From Andeanibacterium fulvum (GTDB lineage Bacteria > Pseudomonadota > Alphaproteobacteria > Sphingomonadales > Sphingomonadaceae): DNA of 64,000 bases. Location of the stretch: positions 5,819 to 69,818 of the forward strand of contig NZ_JBANRM010000007.1 in the NCBI RefSeq assembly GCF_037154085.1. The letters are read 5' to 3'. Every line of letters starts with the position of its first letter. Position 1 is the stretch's first letter. The notes below the pieces were generated by a model that saw nothing but the letters and a program-made list of their open reading frames with translations, did no database searches and was not told the origin of the DNA. Shown here piece by piece: positions 49,825-58,859 of the stretch. The translations under genes were made by a program, and so were the position numbers.

Positions 49825-50916
49825 ATGATGCTGCCCGTCCGGAAACAGCGCGTTCTTCCTTTCTGTCTTGCGGTATCCGCACTCGCGGCAATTTGTGGCC
49901 GCGCCGATGCGTTGCCGCCTGATGTCGATCCCGACACCGCTTCGGCCCCAGAGTCAGACGCTACGACAAATGCCGTCTTGCCGAAGACGCCATGGGGCGA
50001 TCCCGATCTTCGCGGGACCTGGCCGCTCCAGAATATCAGCGATGCCCGGATTCCGCTGGAGCGCCCAGTGGCGATGGGGCCTCGTGCCGAACTGACCGAT
50101 GAGGAATTCGCCGAACGGCTGAGCGCGGCCGAAGAGTCCGATGCTGCCTATTCGGTCGAGATCGACGGGGACGGCACGATGGGCCTTGCGGATTGGCTGC
50201 GGGCCACACCGTTCGGCCGGCGCACATCCCTGATCGTCAGCCCGGCGAATGGGCGCCTGCCGCCGCTGACCCCGCAGGCAGCAGAGCTTTATGCGAAAGG
50301 CCGGTCCACCTGGCAGTCAGCCGATGTGGTGGATTGGATCAGCGATCTCGATCCCTTCGAACGCTGTATCACGCGGGGCTTCCCGGCGGTGATGCTGCCG
50401 CAGCCCTATAATAACGGCATTCGCGTGTTTCAGTCGCCGGGCTACATCGTCCTCCAGCTCGAAACCTTTGGAGTGCGCGTGATCCCGCTTGGCCCCACGC
50501 AGCCATGGCCAGCCCAGATGCGCGCATGGCACGGCAACAGCCGTGGGCACTGGGAAGGCGATACGCTGGTAATCGAGACGAGCAATATCGTCAGCGGCGA
50601 CAGCGCCACCACCGATCTGGCGAAACGTGCCGCAGGCCCCATCCCCGGGCGCAACAATGCGACCTTGCCGGTCGGCCCGGCTGCCAGAGTGACCGAACGG
50701 CTTACGAGGACCGGGCGCGACACGATTGCTTATGCAGTGACCTATGACGATCCCGCCGTCTTCACGGCCCCGTGGACGGCAGACCTGCAATGGACTCGCG
50801 ACGAGAGCTACACGATCTTCGAATATGCCTGCCACGAGCGGAACACGGTCACCGAAGCCATCGAGGCCTCTCGTGCGAAGCGGAGGGCGGAAGCCGCAGC
50901 CGTGGCAGGCAATTAG
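49825..50916 (+). CDS. Exported protein of unknown family (paralog 2)
   Basis: 363 residues with a signal peptide (LPFCLAVSALAAICG). It shares the distinctive blocks of its neighbour: KTPWGDPDLRGTWPLQN, SPANGRLPPLTPQ, YNNGIRVFQSPGYIV, HWEGDTLVIETSNIVSG, DSATTDLAKRAAG and EYACHERN. It lacks the C-terminal Pro-rich tail of paralog 1. Start ATG 49825 follows GGGGA, a site that lies at the foot of a hairpin (49783-49790 with 49810-49817) which could mask it. The two genes appear to be a tandem duplication that has diverged. Confidence 0.72.
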   Translation: MMLPVRKQRVLPFCLAVSALAAICGRADALPPDVDPDTASAPESDATTNAVLPKTPWGDPDLRGTWPLQNISDARIPLERPVAMGPRAELTDEEFAERLSAAEESDAAYSVEIDGDGTMGLADWLRATPFGRRTSLIVSPANGRLPPLTPQAAELYAKGRSTWQSADVVDWISDLDPFERCITRGFPAVMLPQPYNNGIRVFQSPGYIVLQLETFGVRVIPLGPTQPWPAQMRAWHGNSRGHWEGDTLVIETSNIVSGDSATTDLAKRAAGPIPGRNNATLPVGPAARVTERLTRTGRDTIAYAVTYDDPAVFTAPWTADLQWTRDESYTIFEYACHERNTVTEAIEASRAKRRAEAAAVAGN

Positions 50917-50924
50917 TCAGGTAG

Positions 50925-52475
50925 TCAGGCGATCCTGATATCCAGCAGCGATGGCCCCGTCTGGGCGAAGCTCCATTCCAGCGCCTCGTCCAGTTCTCCG
51001 ACCGTATCCACCCGCCGCGCGGGCACGCCGTGCCCTTCAGCGATGCTGACGAAGTCCAGCCCGCTCAGGTCGCAACCCGGCACGTGGTTCATGCCGAACT
51101 CGCCGGAAAATCCGGTCAGCGCGGCATAGGCGGAATTGTTGAGGATCAGGAAGCTGACATTGGCCGCTTCCAGCTTCGCCGCGAACAGGCCCTGGATCGT
51201 GTACATCGCACTGCCATCGCCAAGGATCGCCACGACCTTGTCCGGCTGACCCAGAGCAATGCCGATGGAGGCGGGCAGCGAATAGCCAAGGCCCCCGCTG
51301 GCGCAGGTGTAGAACCCGCCCTCGCGCGTGATGGGCAGCACGTCATGTTCCGGCCCGCGCGCGGTGGGGGCCTCTTCCACGATCACGGCCTGCTCGGGCC
51401 GCAGCTCCGATACGCGCTTCAGCACATAGGGGGCGTTCATCGCCGGATCGGGGTTCTTGAGCTGGTGGCTGGTGCCGCTGAACGCACGTTCCTTTGTGAA
51501 TTCCGCAAGGATCGCCAGCCCGGCCCCGACATCGCCCAGCACACCGAAGCCACCGGGCAGAGCGGCAAGGTGATTGGGATCGTCGCTCAGCGCGGCAAGC
51601 TGCGCATGTTGCGGCCAGTGCGGCCCGCTGCCTTCGACGTGATAAGTGAAGACCGGCGCGCCCGCGACGAGGATCGCATCATAGGGCGCAAGCAGTGTCT
51701 GGATCTGGTCGCGCCAGGCGGGCAGGAAGCCGGCGAATTGCGGATGGGTTTCCGGGAAGGTCTCGCGCGCGGCATAGGGCGCGGCCCACACGCTGGCGCC
51801 GATCTTCTCGGCCAGTTCGATCGCATCGTCCCACCCGCCGCAATTGGCGACACCGGTGCCGAGCACCAGCGCGGGCTTTTGCGCCGCATCGAGCATCTCC
51901 GCGATCCGGGTCAGCCCGTCGCCATCGGGCGTGCGCGACAGGGTGACTTGCGGCAGCAGCGGCATTTCGCATTCGCGGTCCCAGTCATCCACCGGGATGG
52001 AAACGAACACCGGCCCCATCGGCGGGGTCAGCGCGGTGATGAAGGCCCGGATCAGCGCCTGCGGCACATCCTGCGCGCGGGCAGGCTCCACCGAGAACTT
52101 CACATAGGGGCGCGGGAATTCGGTCGCCCGTTCGGCAAACAGGAACGGATCGTAAGGCAGGATGCTGCGCGCCTGCTGCCCGGCGGTGACGACAATGGGC
52201 GTGTTGTTCTTGTAGGCGGTGAACAGATTGCCCAGCGAATGGCCCGTGCCTGCCGAGCTGTGCAGGTTTACCAGCGAAGGCTTGCCCGTGGCGCGGGCAT
52301 AGCCATCCGCCATGCCCATCACCACGGCCTCGTTGAGGCCCATGACATAGGGGAAGGGCATGGCCTTCAGCATGGGCAGTTCGGTGCTGCCCGGATTGCC
52401 GAACAGCCGGTCCACGCCGAAATGCTGGAAGATACGGAATGCCGCCTCGCGGACAGTGACGATTTCAGTGTTCAT
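50925..52475 (-). CDS. Thiamine-diphosphate enzyme, benzoylformate decarboxylase type
   Basis: 516 residues, three-domain ThDP enzyme. Ser30, Glu49, His72 and His279 sit in the contexts of benzoylformate decarboxylase Ser26, Glu47, His70 and His281 (GNPGSTELP, GLNEAVVMGMADGYA, NLHSSAGTGHS, APVFTYH). The ThDP/Mg motif is GDGSAMYTIQGLFAAKLEAANVSFLILNN. It should decarboxylate an aryl-glyoxylate to an aldehyde, or carboligate aldehydes. It follows the MFS gene by four bases and is the last gene of the operon that begins at 59627. Confidence 0.85.
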   Translation of the reverse strand: MNTEIVTVREAAFRIFQHFGVDRLFGNPGSTELPMLKAMPFPYVMGLNEAVVMGMADGYARATGKPSLVNLHSSAGTGHSLGNLFTAYKNNTPIVVTAGQQARSILPYDPFLFAERATEFPRPYVKFSVEPARAQDVPQALIRAFITALTPPMGPVFVSIPVDDWDRECEMPLLPQVTLSRTPDGDGLTRIAEMLDAAQKPALVLGTGVANCGGWDDAIELAEKIGASVWAAPYAARETFPETHPQFAGFLPAWRDQIQTLLAPYDAILVAGAPVFTYHVEGSGPHWPQHAQLAALSDDPNHLAALPGGFGVLGDVGAGLAILAEFTKERAFSGTSHQLKNPDPAMNAPYVLKRVSELRPEQAVIVEEAPTARGPEHDVLPITREGGFYTCASGGLGYSLPASIGIALGQPDKVVAILGDGSAMYTIQGLFAAKLEAANVSFLILNNSAYAALTGFSGEFGMNHVPGCDLSGLDFVSIAEGHGVPARRVDTVGELDEALEWSFAQTGPSLLDIRIA

Positions 52476-52479
52476 GATT

Positions 52480-54111
52480 TCAGACAGGCTCCCCGCCGGC
52501 GCGTGCGCGATCCAGCATGGTTGATTCATCGCGGTTGATGCGCAGCAGCACCACCAGCAGGATTAGGACGATGGCCGGGCACACCACGTTGACCGAGATG
52601 ATTGCCTGGCCCAGATCCCCGCCATTCTTGTCGCTCACGATGCCCACGAAATAGGGGCCCATGCCAAGGCCGAGCAGGGTGGAAACGATGATGTAGACCG
52701 AACTTGTGATGCCCCGCATGCGCGGCAGGACCAGATCGTACATCAGCGAATAGATCGGCGGCAGCCACAGGGTGAGGATCAGGCTGTAGGCCGTAAAGCG
52801 CAGATAGAAGCTGGTCGCATCCGCCGCGCTGTAGGTCCAGATGCCGAAGAAGGGCGAGATGCCCAGTGCCGCAAGGGTCAGCCACACGCGGCCCCTGCCG
52901 CCCAGGCGGCGCGTGAGGAAGTCCGAGAGCGGACCGGCCACCACCGGGCCGACAATGCCGAGCGCGGCGGACAGCAGGCCGAACTGCAGGCCGGTGGCGG
53001 CGGGGGAAAGGCCGAATTCGCGGATCAGGAAGGAGGGCGTGAAGCCCATCACCCCGTAATTGATCGAGGTCTGCAGGCCGCCCACAACCATCAGCAGCAT
53101 CAGCGAGGGCGAGAGGATCACGTTATAGGCGGGCTTGTCCGTCAGCTTGAAGCTCTGGAACAAGTTCACGATCACGAAGGCGCCGAAGGCCACGACGAAC
53201 CATTGCAACACATGCGGGTCGAAGGACATGCCCAGCGCCTCGATCGGCGGGCGGGGGGAGAAGCCCTGCGTCACCTTGGTCATGCCGATGCAGACCAACA
53301 GGATCAGGGCGAGGGCGACGATGTTGATCGTCCATTGCTTCGCGCCCGCCTTGCGGTGCCAGAGATAGAACCAGTTGGTGCCCGGCGTCACCGCCGCCAG
53401 CACGCCCGCGCTGGACTTGAAGGGCGCCGGGTCTTTCGGCGCGGTAATGCCGTCCATCCCGCCGCGCACCGGCTCGCGCATGCGCCAGATCAGCCAGGCG
53501 AGCGGCAGGCCGGGGATCGAGGCGATGAGGAAGGCCGCTTGCCAGCCGGAGAAGCCGCCCGGCCCGCTGCCATCGGGGAAGGCCGTGTCCCACCACTGCG
53601 CGACTACGCCGCCAAGGGTCATGGAAAGGCCCAGGCCCAGCGCCACGGCGATGCCCAGCGCGGCCATGGCCGTGCCGCGCAGATGGCGCGGGAATTCGTC
53701 GAAGATGATCGAATTGGCGGCAGGCTGCGTCGCCGCCTCGCCGATCCCCACGCCGAGGCGCGAGATCGCGAGCAGAGTGAAGCTTTGCGCAAAGGCGGCA
53801 AGGCCTGCCGAAATCGACCAGGCCGCAAGACAGATCGCCAGCAGCTTGGTGCGCACCCAGCCATCGACCAGACGGCCGAGGGGGAGCGAGAACAGGGCAT
53901 AGAACAGCGCGAAGAGCGTGCCGTAAAGCAGGCCCAGCTCGGCATCGCCGATCCCCAGATCCTCGCGGATATGGGGCGCCAGGATCGAGAGAATCTGCCG
54001 GTCGAGCAGGCTCATCGCCTGTGCGGCGGATACCATGGTAAGCGCGTACCAGCCTGCGCGGCTGACCTTTTTGCCCTCGCTCAGGCCTTCATCGGCTGTG
54101 CTGGTGGCCAT
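52480..54111 (-). CDS. MFS transporter, spinster-like
   Basis: 543 residues, 12 helices with a long cytosolic loop in the middle (about 200-250). LLDRQILSILAPHIREDLGIGDAELGLLYG and FALFYALFSLPLGRLVD are typical of the Spns-like MFS group often found in sphingomonad aromatic and terpenoid catabolic clusters. Likely uptake or export of a hydrophobic aromatic acid. Cotranscribed with the ThDP enzyme gene. Confidence 0.85.
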   Translation of the reverse strand: MATSTADEGLSEGKKVSRAGWYALTMVSAAQAMSLLDRQILSILAPHIREDLGIGDAELGLLYGTLFALFYALFSLPLGRLVDGWVRTKLLAICLAAWSISAGLAAFAQSFTLLAISRLGVGIGEAATQPAANSIIFDEFPRHLRGTAMAALGIAVALGLGLSMTLGGVVAQWWDTAFPDGSGPGGFSGWQAAFLIASIPGLPLAWLIWRMREPVRGGMDGITAPKDPAPFKSSAGVLAAVTPGTNWFYLWHRKAGAKQWTINIVALALILLVCIGMTKVTQGFSPRPPIEALGMSFDPHVLQWFVVAFGAFVIVNLFQSFKLTDKPAYNVILSPSLMLLMVVGGLQTSINYGVMGFTPSFLIREFGLSPAATGLQFGLLSAALGIVGPVVAGPLSDFLTRRLGGRGRVWLTLAALGISPFFGIWTYSAADATSFYLRFTAYSLILTLWLPPIYSLMYDLVLPRMRGITSSVYIIVSTLLGLGMGPYFVGIVSDKNGGDLGQAIISVNVVCPAIVLILLVVLLRINRDESTMLDRARAGGEPV

Positions 54112-54191
54112 CGCTCAAGTCTCCTCCCTGTCGGGTCTTGGCTGCCTTTGCGGCATGCAGGCCCGATCCGTATCTCGTCTGTCGAACCAGC

Positions 54192-55046
54192 TTAACGCAA
54201 GGCGGCCGCGATCGTTTCCGCAATCGGCGTGGTCGGGTGGCCGATCAGCCTGCCCAGAGTGCCGCTATCGTCCTCAAGCGCGCCCAGGCTGGTGCTGTAG
54301 GCCGAATTGGCGATGACCCTGGCGACATATTCGGGGAAGCCGTTTTCCACCAGCGATTGGACGTATTCTTCCTCGCCCATGTTCACATAGGTGACCGGCT
54401 TGCCCGTCTGGCGCGAAAGTTCGGCGGCAAATTCGGACAGGGTCCAGCCGTGGTCGCCTGCCAGTTCGTAAATATCGCCGCCCTTGCCGGTCACCAGCAC
54501 GGCAGCGGCGCCTTCGGCCAGATCCTTGCGCGAGGCGGAGTTGATCTTCCCGTCGCCCTGCGCGCCGGTAATCACGCCGGCTTCCGCCTGCGCGGCAACG
54601 GCCATCACGAAATTCTCATTATACCAGCCATTGCGCAGCACGTCATAGACAAGGCCGCTGGCTGCCAGCGCAGCCTCGGTCGCGCGATGTTCCTCGCCCA
54701 GCTTGATGGGCGAACGGTCCGCATGGAGGATGGAAGTATAGGCGATATAGCCGACGCCCGCTTCCTTCGCGGCATCGATCACGGCCTGATGCTGGCGCGG
54801 GCGCTGGCCGAGTGCACTGCCGGAGATCAGCAGCAGCCGGTCTATCCCGGCAAGGGCGGGGGCGAGCGTTTCGGGCGCGTCGTAATCGGCCGCACGCACA
54901 TCCACGCCCTTTGCCGCATAATCGGCCAGTTTCGCCGGATCGCGCGCCAGCGCGACGACATCGGCGGCGGGCACTTTCTCCAGCAGAGCGTCAAGCGCCA
55001 GATGGCCGAGCTGGCCGGAAGCACCGGCGATGGCATAGGTGGTCAT
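54192..55046 (-). CDS. qorB: NAD(P)H:quinone oxidoreductase-like protein (QorB/YtfG type)
   Basis: 284 residues, atypical SDR of the NmrA-like group. It reads like E. coli QorB (YtfG) throughout: IAGASGQLGHLALDALL, ALARDPAKL, IAYTSILHAD, VLRNGWYNENF, AQGDGKINSASR, YELAGD-WTLSEFAAELSRQTGKPVTY and LIGHPTTPIAE. Such enzymes reduce quinones using NADPH, possibly detoxifying the quinones formed from catechols during lignin catabolism. GGAG precedes ATG 55046. Confidence 0.85.
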   Translation of the reverse strand: MTTYAIAGASGQLGHLALDALLEKVPAADVVALARDPAKLADYAAKGVDVRAADYDAPETLAPALAGIDRLLLISGSALGQRPRQHQAVIDAAKEAGVGYIAYTSILHADRSPIKLGEEHRATEAALAASGLVYDVLRNGWYNENFVMAVAAQAEAGVITGAQGDGKINSASRKDLAEGAAAVLVTGKGGDIYELAGDHGWTLSEFAAELSRQTGKPVTYVNMGEEEYVQSLVENGFPEYVARVIANSAYSTSLGALEDDSGTLGRLIGHPTTPIAETIAAALR

Positions 55047-55066
55047 GTCTCTCTCCTGCGGTCCGT

Positions 55067-56095
55067 TCAGGTGCGGACTTTGGCCTCGATTACGAAATGG
55101 TTGTCGGAGAGAGGCACCGCCTGCGTCAAGGCGAGATTGCCGCATGCCAGCAATGCCTCGAATTCCGCCAGCGTGCGTTCCTTGCCGTCCCACAGCATCA
55201 TGGTGAGATCGCCCTGCGCGGCCTTGGCGTGATCGGCCCGCGCTTCGAAACGGTCGGGCATGATGCGGTCGATCACCACCACTGTCCCGCCACTTTGCGT
55301 GGCGGCCTCGCCCACGCGCGCGACGATCCGCTGCGCATAGGCATCGTTCCAGTCATGCAGGATATATTTCAGCACATAGCACTCTGCCGCCTCGGGCAGC
55401 GGATCGAAGAAGCTGGCCGTTACGAAGCGTGCGCGGTCGCTGAGACCCTCTTTCTCGAACAGGGCCAGCGCACCTTCCCGTGCATGGGCGAGGTCCAGCA
55501 CGCAGCCGCTCGCTTGCGGCGCGGCTTTCAGCAGTGTGGCCAGCACCGCGCCATAGCCGCCGCCGACATCGGCAAGCGTGGCGAAGCGCGTGAAGTCATA
55601 GGCTGCGGCAGCCTCGGCGGCGAAGCGGCGGCTGTTATCGACCATGGACTGGTTGAAGATCGCGGCGGCTTCCGGCCGGTCTGCGAATTCGGCGAAACCG
55701 TCCGGCCCGTGGGCAATGCCTGCGGGCGGGCGGCCCTTGCTGACGCATTGGGCCAGTTCCGCAAAGGCGGGGGAAAGCTGGGTGCCGACATGCAGCGCCA
55801 TGCCCTTGAGCGAGAGCGGGCTGTCGCTTCGCAGGCACTGGCCCATTTCGGTGAGGGCGAAGCGGCCCTCCCCTTCATCGCTCACCAGGCCGAGGGCGGC
55901 CATGGCGCGCAGCAGCCGGGCGAGCGCCGAAGCATCCGCGCCCAGATCGGCGGCGAGGGCGGAGGCGGACACCGCCCCCGCACCCCCCAGCCTGTTCATC
56001 GCATCCGCCACGCCCAGCCTTGCTGCGGCAGTGACGACATGCGGCTTCCAATAGGCGCCGATCAGTTCGCGAAGCTGATCCTGAGCGGTCGCCAT
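55067..56095 (-). CDS. SAM-dependent O-methyltransferase (PF00891 type)
   Basis: 342 residues: an N-terminal winged-helix dimerisation domain (about 1-100) and a C-terminal methyltransferase with SAM motif ADVGGGYGAVLATLL. The catalytic His/Asp region is YILHDWND. Family members methylate phenolic hydroxyls. That is unexpected in a degradative operon, which normally removes methyl groups; it may protect a toxic catechol or have shifted function. Lies between ligW (5-base gap) and qorB (20-base gap) on the same strand. Confidence 0.87.
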   Translation of the reverse strand: MATAQDQLRELIGAYWKPHVVTAAARLGVADAMNRLGGAGAVSASALAADLGADASALARLLRAMAALGLVSDEGEGRFALTEMGQCLRSDSPLSLKGMALHVGTQLSPAFAELAQCVSKGRPPAGIAHGPDGFAEFADRPEAAAIFNQSMVDNSRRFAAEAAAAYDFTRFATLADVGGGYGAVLATLLKAAPQASGCVLDLAHAREGALALFEKEGLSDRARFVTASFFDPLPEAAECYVLKYILHDWNDAYAQRIVARVGEAATQSGGTVVVIDRIMPDRFEARADHAKAAQGDLTMMLWDGKERTLAEFEALLACGNLALTQAVPLSDNHFVIEAKVRT

Positions 56096-56100
56096 TGCGG

Positions 56101-57156
56101 TCAGAGCTTGAACCAGCGTTCCGCGTTGGTCTGGAAGAACTTCTTCTTCTGCGCGTCGCTGATGTCCATGTCGTCCAGCCAGCGCACTTCGTCGGGCAGG
56201 TACTGATAGGGATAATCCATCGCGTACATCACCCGGTCCTCGCCCATCACCTCGATCATCAGCTTGATCGCGGGGGCGAAGGCCATGCCGCTATTGGTGG
56301 CCAGCACGTTGTTGCGCAGATAGTGGAACAGATCGTGCTGCAGCGGCTGGAGGCGTTCATACCGCTTCGAGCGGACACCCGCCAGATGCATGTAATTGTG
56401 GCGATAGATCCAGTAGGGGATCGCCTCGCAGCCATGGCCCAGCATCATCTGCAGGCTGGGATAGCGGTCGAACACGCCCGAGGTCATCATGCGCAGGCCG
56501 TGGAAGCTGGTTTCCACGCCGAAGCCGAATACCGCGCCATCGAGGCCGGCTTCCACCATGGTGCCGATCATGCCGTCCGGCGGGCCCTGCGGGTGGATGT
56601 AGAGCGGCAGGTCCAGATCGGCGCAGGCGCGCAGGATCGGGTCGAACTGTTCCTCGTCCAGATAGCGCCCATGGGTGTGGCTGTTGATCTGCACGCCGTG
56701 GAAGCCCAGTTCTTCCTTGCCGCGCTTGAGTTCTTCGGCCGACCATTCGGGATCGATCGGCGCGATGGCGATCATACCGTGGAAACGGTCGGGATAGCGT
56801 TCGCAGGCGGCCTTCAGCTCGTCATTCGAATTGCGCGCGATGCGGCGTGCCTCTTCGGGATCGAACAGGGACTGCGTGCCCGGGCTGGTCAGCGCCAGCA
56901 CGGCCTTGTCGATACCGGCATCGTCCATCGCCTGGATGCGCAGTTCGCCCAGATCGAGCAGGCGCTCGCGGATGAAGGTGGTGCGTTCCGACGCGCTGGT
57001 GCCGTAAAAGCCCCACAGCGACATGGTGCCCTTGTCGGCGCGGCCTTCCTTCACCAGGCGCATGATCGCGTCGAACTGTTCCTGGGTGGCAAAGGCTTCT
57101 TCTGTGGCAATGCGCAGATAGCCGCGATCGCCACCGGTCTTGAGTTCGTGAGTCAT
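56101..57156 (-). CDS. ligW: LigW-type decarboxylase (5-carboxyvanillate decarboxylase), amidohydrolase superfamily
   Basis: 351 residues. The metal-ligand set I recall for sphingomonad LigW falls at the same numbers here: Glu19, His188, His241 and Asp314, with the substrate-binding Arg58 and Arg252 also present. The text (LKTGGDRGYLRIATEEAFAT, NSHTHGRYLDEEQFDP, GAVFGFGVET, MYAMDYPYQY, KKKFFQTNAE) is LigW-like from start to end. LigW decarboxylates 5-carboxyvanillate, made from biphenyl lignin units, to vanillate without oxygen. A close paralog with a different ortho-hydroxybenzoate substrate is possible. It follows the aldehyde dehydrogenase gene. Confidence 0.83.
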   Translation of the reverse strand: MTHELKTGGDRGYLRIATEEAFATQEQFDAIMRLVKEGRADKGTMSLWGFYGTSASERTTFIRERLLDLGELRIQAMDDAGIDKAVLALTSPGTQSLFDPEEARRIARNSNDELKAACERYPDRFHGMIAIAPIDPEWSAEELKRGKEELGFHGVQINSHTHGRYLDEEQFDPILRACADLDLPLYIHPQGPPDGMIGTMVEAGLDGAVFGFGVETSFHGLRMMTSGVFDRYPSLQMMLGHGCEAIPYWIYRHNYMHLAGVRSKRYERLQPLQHDLFHYLRNNVLATNSGMAFAPAIKLMIEVMGEDRVMYAMDYPYQYLPDEVRWLDDMDISDAQKKKFFQTNAERWFKL

Positions 57157-57181
57157 TTCAGTTCCGAATATTGCTGGAGCT

Positions 57182-57260
57182 GCGGGCCCTGCATGAGGGC
57201 CCGCGCCCGGATTTCCTTCGTGGCCGGATTACCCTTCGTGGCCAATTACCCTTCGTGAAC
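57182..57260. repeat. Hairpin plus short tandem duplication of the aldehyde dehydrogenase 3' end
   Basis: GCGGGCCCT-GCATG-AGGGCCCGC is a perfect nine-pair hairpin at 57182-57204. Next to it CCTTCGTG occurs three times at 57215-57256, each copy followed by GGCC or GAAC and the latter two preceded by TTAC. The last copy is the C-terminal codons and stop of the aldehyde dehydrogenase gene, so its end appears to have been duplicated. Confidence 0.6.
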
Positions 57261-58676
57261 AGCCTTGGTCACCATGCAGGCAAGCACGCCCTCGGGGCCG
57301 TCTTCGCTGCCGTGGCCGGACCATTTCACGCCGCCGAACGGAGCGTCGGCGCCGCCGATCATGTGGCTGTTGATGCCGATCATGCCGGATTCGATCTCGC
57401 GGGCCAGACGCTGCTGGCGCTTGGCATCGCCGGTCCAGGCATAGGCCGCCAGGCCGAAGGGCAGGCGGTTCGCCTCGGCGATCATCTCTTCCTCGCCCTT
57501 GAACGGGTTGATCAGCGCGACGGGGCCGAACGGTTCCTCGTTCATGATGTCCGCATCCAGCGGAATCTCGGACAGGACGGAGGGAGCATAGAAGAAGCCC
57601 TGATTGCCGATCCGCTCGCCACCGGTGCCCAGCTTGGCGCCCTTGTCCTTGGCCTGGCCGATCAGACGGTCCATCGCTTCGGGGCGGCGGGCATTGGCCA
57701 TTGGGCCCATCTGGGTGCCGTCCTGCAGGCCGTCACCCACCGTGATCGCCTTGGCGCGTTCGATGAAGCCGTCACGGAACTTCTCGAACACGTTCTCTTC
57801 AACGATGAAGCGGGTGGGCGAAACGCAGACCTGGCCGCAATTGCGGTATTTGCCGCCAACGGCGGTTTCCAGTGCCTTGTCGATATCGGCATCGCCGAAC
57901 ACCAGCACCGGGCCATGGCCGCCCAGTTCCATCGTGGTGCGCAGCATGTTTTCCGACGACAGCTTGAGCAGGTGCTTGCCGACCACGGTAGAGCCCGTGA
58001 AGCTGAGCTTGCGGATGATCGGGCTGCCCAGCAGGTGGCGGCTCACTTCGTCCGGCACGCCGAACACGGCCTGGGCCACTTCCTTGGGCAGGCCCGCGTC
58101 ATAGAAGCACTGCAGCACGGCAAGGGCCGAAGCCGGGGTTTCTTCCGCCGACTTGAGGATCACGGAGCAGCCGGCCGCGATGGGCGCGCCAAGCTTGCGG
58201 CCCGGATTGCCGATGGGGAAGTTCCACGGGGCGAAGGCGGCGACGGGGCCGACCGGCTCGTGCCGCACGACCGAGCGGAAACCGTCCGGGCGGACGAGTT
58301 CGCGGCCATAGATGCGCTGGCATTCGCCGGCGTAGAAATGGAACAGGCCGACATTCATCATCACTTCGATGCGGCTTTCGGCCAGCGGCTTGCCTTCTTC
58401 CATCGTGGCGATGCGGGCGATTTCCTCCTGCCGTTCCGCCATAAGGCGGGCGGCGCCCGAAAGCACTGCGGCGCGCTGTGCGGCAGTGGCCTTGCGCCAG
58501 ATCTTGAAGCCGCGATCAGCCGTTTCCAGCGCGCGGTCGAGATCGGCGGGGTCCGCCAGCGGCAGTTCGCCCAGCGTTTCGCCGGTAACCGGGTTGACCA
58601 CGGGGAAAGTCCGGCGTCCGCCGCCCGAGACCTTCTCGCCGTCGATAACCATGTGGAGGGAGGGGTATGCACTCAT
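57246..58676 (-). CDS. NAD(P)-dependent aldehyde dehydrogenase
   Basis: 476 residues, ALDH superfamily. Catalytic Cys284 in NCGQVCVSPTR, general base Glu250 in MELGGHGP, Asn152 in PWNFP and Lys175 of the cofactor site are all intact; FTGST binds the nucleotide. It belongs to the succinate-semialdehyde-like branch, as do vanillin dehydrogenases of the LigV kind. In this operon an aromatic aldehyde such as vanillin or 5-formyl compounds, the products of stilbene cleavage, would be a logical substrate. ATG 58676 is preferred to one three codons upstream. Confidence 0.9.
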   Translation of the reverse strand: MSAYPSLHMVIDGEKVSGGGRRTFPVVNPVTGETLGELPLADPADLDRALETADRGFKIWRKATAAQRAAVLSGAARLMAERQEEIARIATMEEGKPLAESRIEVMMNVGLFHFYAGECQRIYGRELVRPDGFRSVVRHEPVGPVAAFAPWNFPIGNPGRKLGAPIAAGCSVILKSAEETPASALAVLQCFYDAGLPKEVAQAVFGVPDEVSRHLLGSPIIRKLSFTGSTVVGKHLLKLSSENMLRTTMELGGHGPVLVFGDADIDKALETAVGGKYRNCGQVCVSPTRFIVEENVFEKFRDGFIERAKAITVGDGLQDGTQMGPMANARRPEAMDRLIGQAKDKGAKLGTGGERIGNQGFFYAPSVLSEIPLDADIMNEEPFGPVALINPFKGEEEMIAEANRLPFGLAAYAWTGDAKRQQRLAREIESGMIGINSHMIGGADAPFGGVKWSGHGSEDGPEGVLACMVTKAVHEG

Positions 58677-58822
58677 TTCAAGCAACTCCGTTCGCCCGGG
58701 GAATGTCGCAGCGCGGTTGATCCATTGCTCCCGAGTTGCAAGCGAAAAAGCGCCTGCGGGTGCGGCCCTGCGTCATACGGGAGGCATTTTGTCGCGGGCC
58801 GAAGTGAATTCGGGCCGATGCG

Positions 58823-58849
58823 AAAAAGGGAGGCGACCGTGCGCCTCCC
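58823..58849 (-). terminator. Intrinsic terminator after the NTF2 gene
   Basis: GGGAGGCG / CGCCTCCC with a six-base loop. On the minus strand the stem is followed by TTTTT, so it can end or attenuate the transcript between the NTF2 gene and the aldehyde dehydrogenase gene. Confidence 0.75.
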
Positions 58850-58859
58850 TCCTTCAAAC

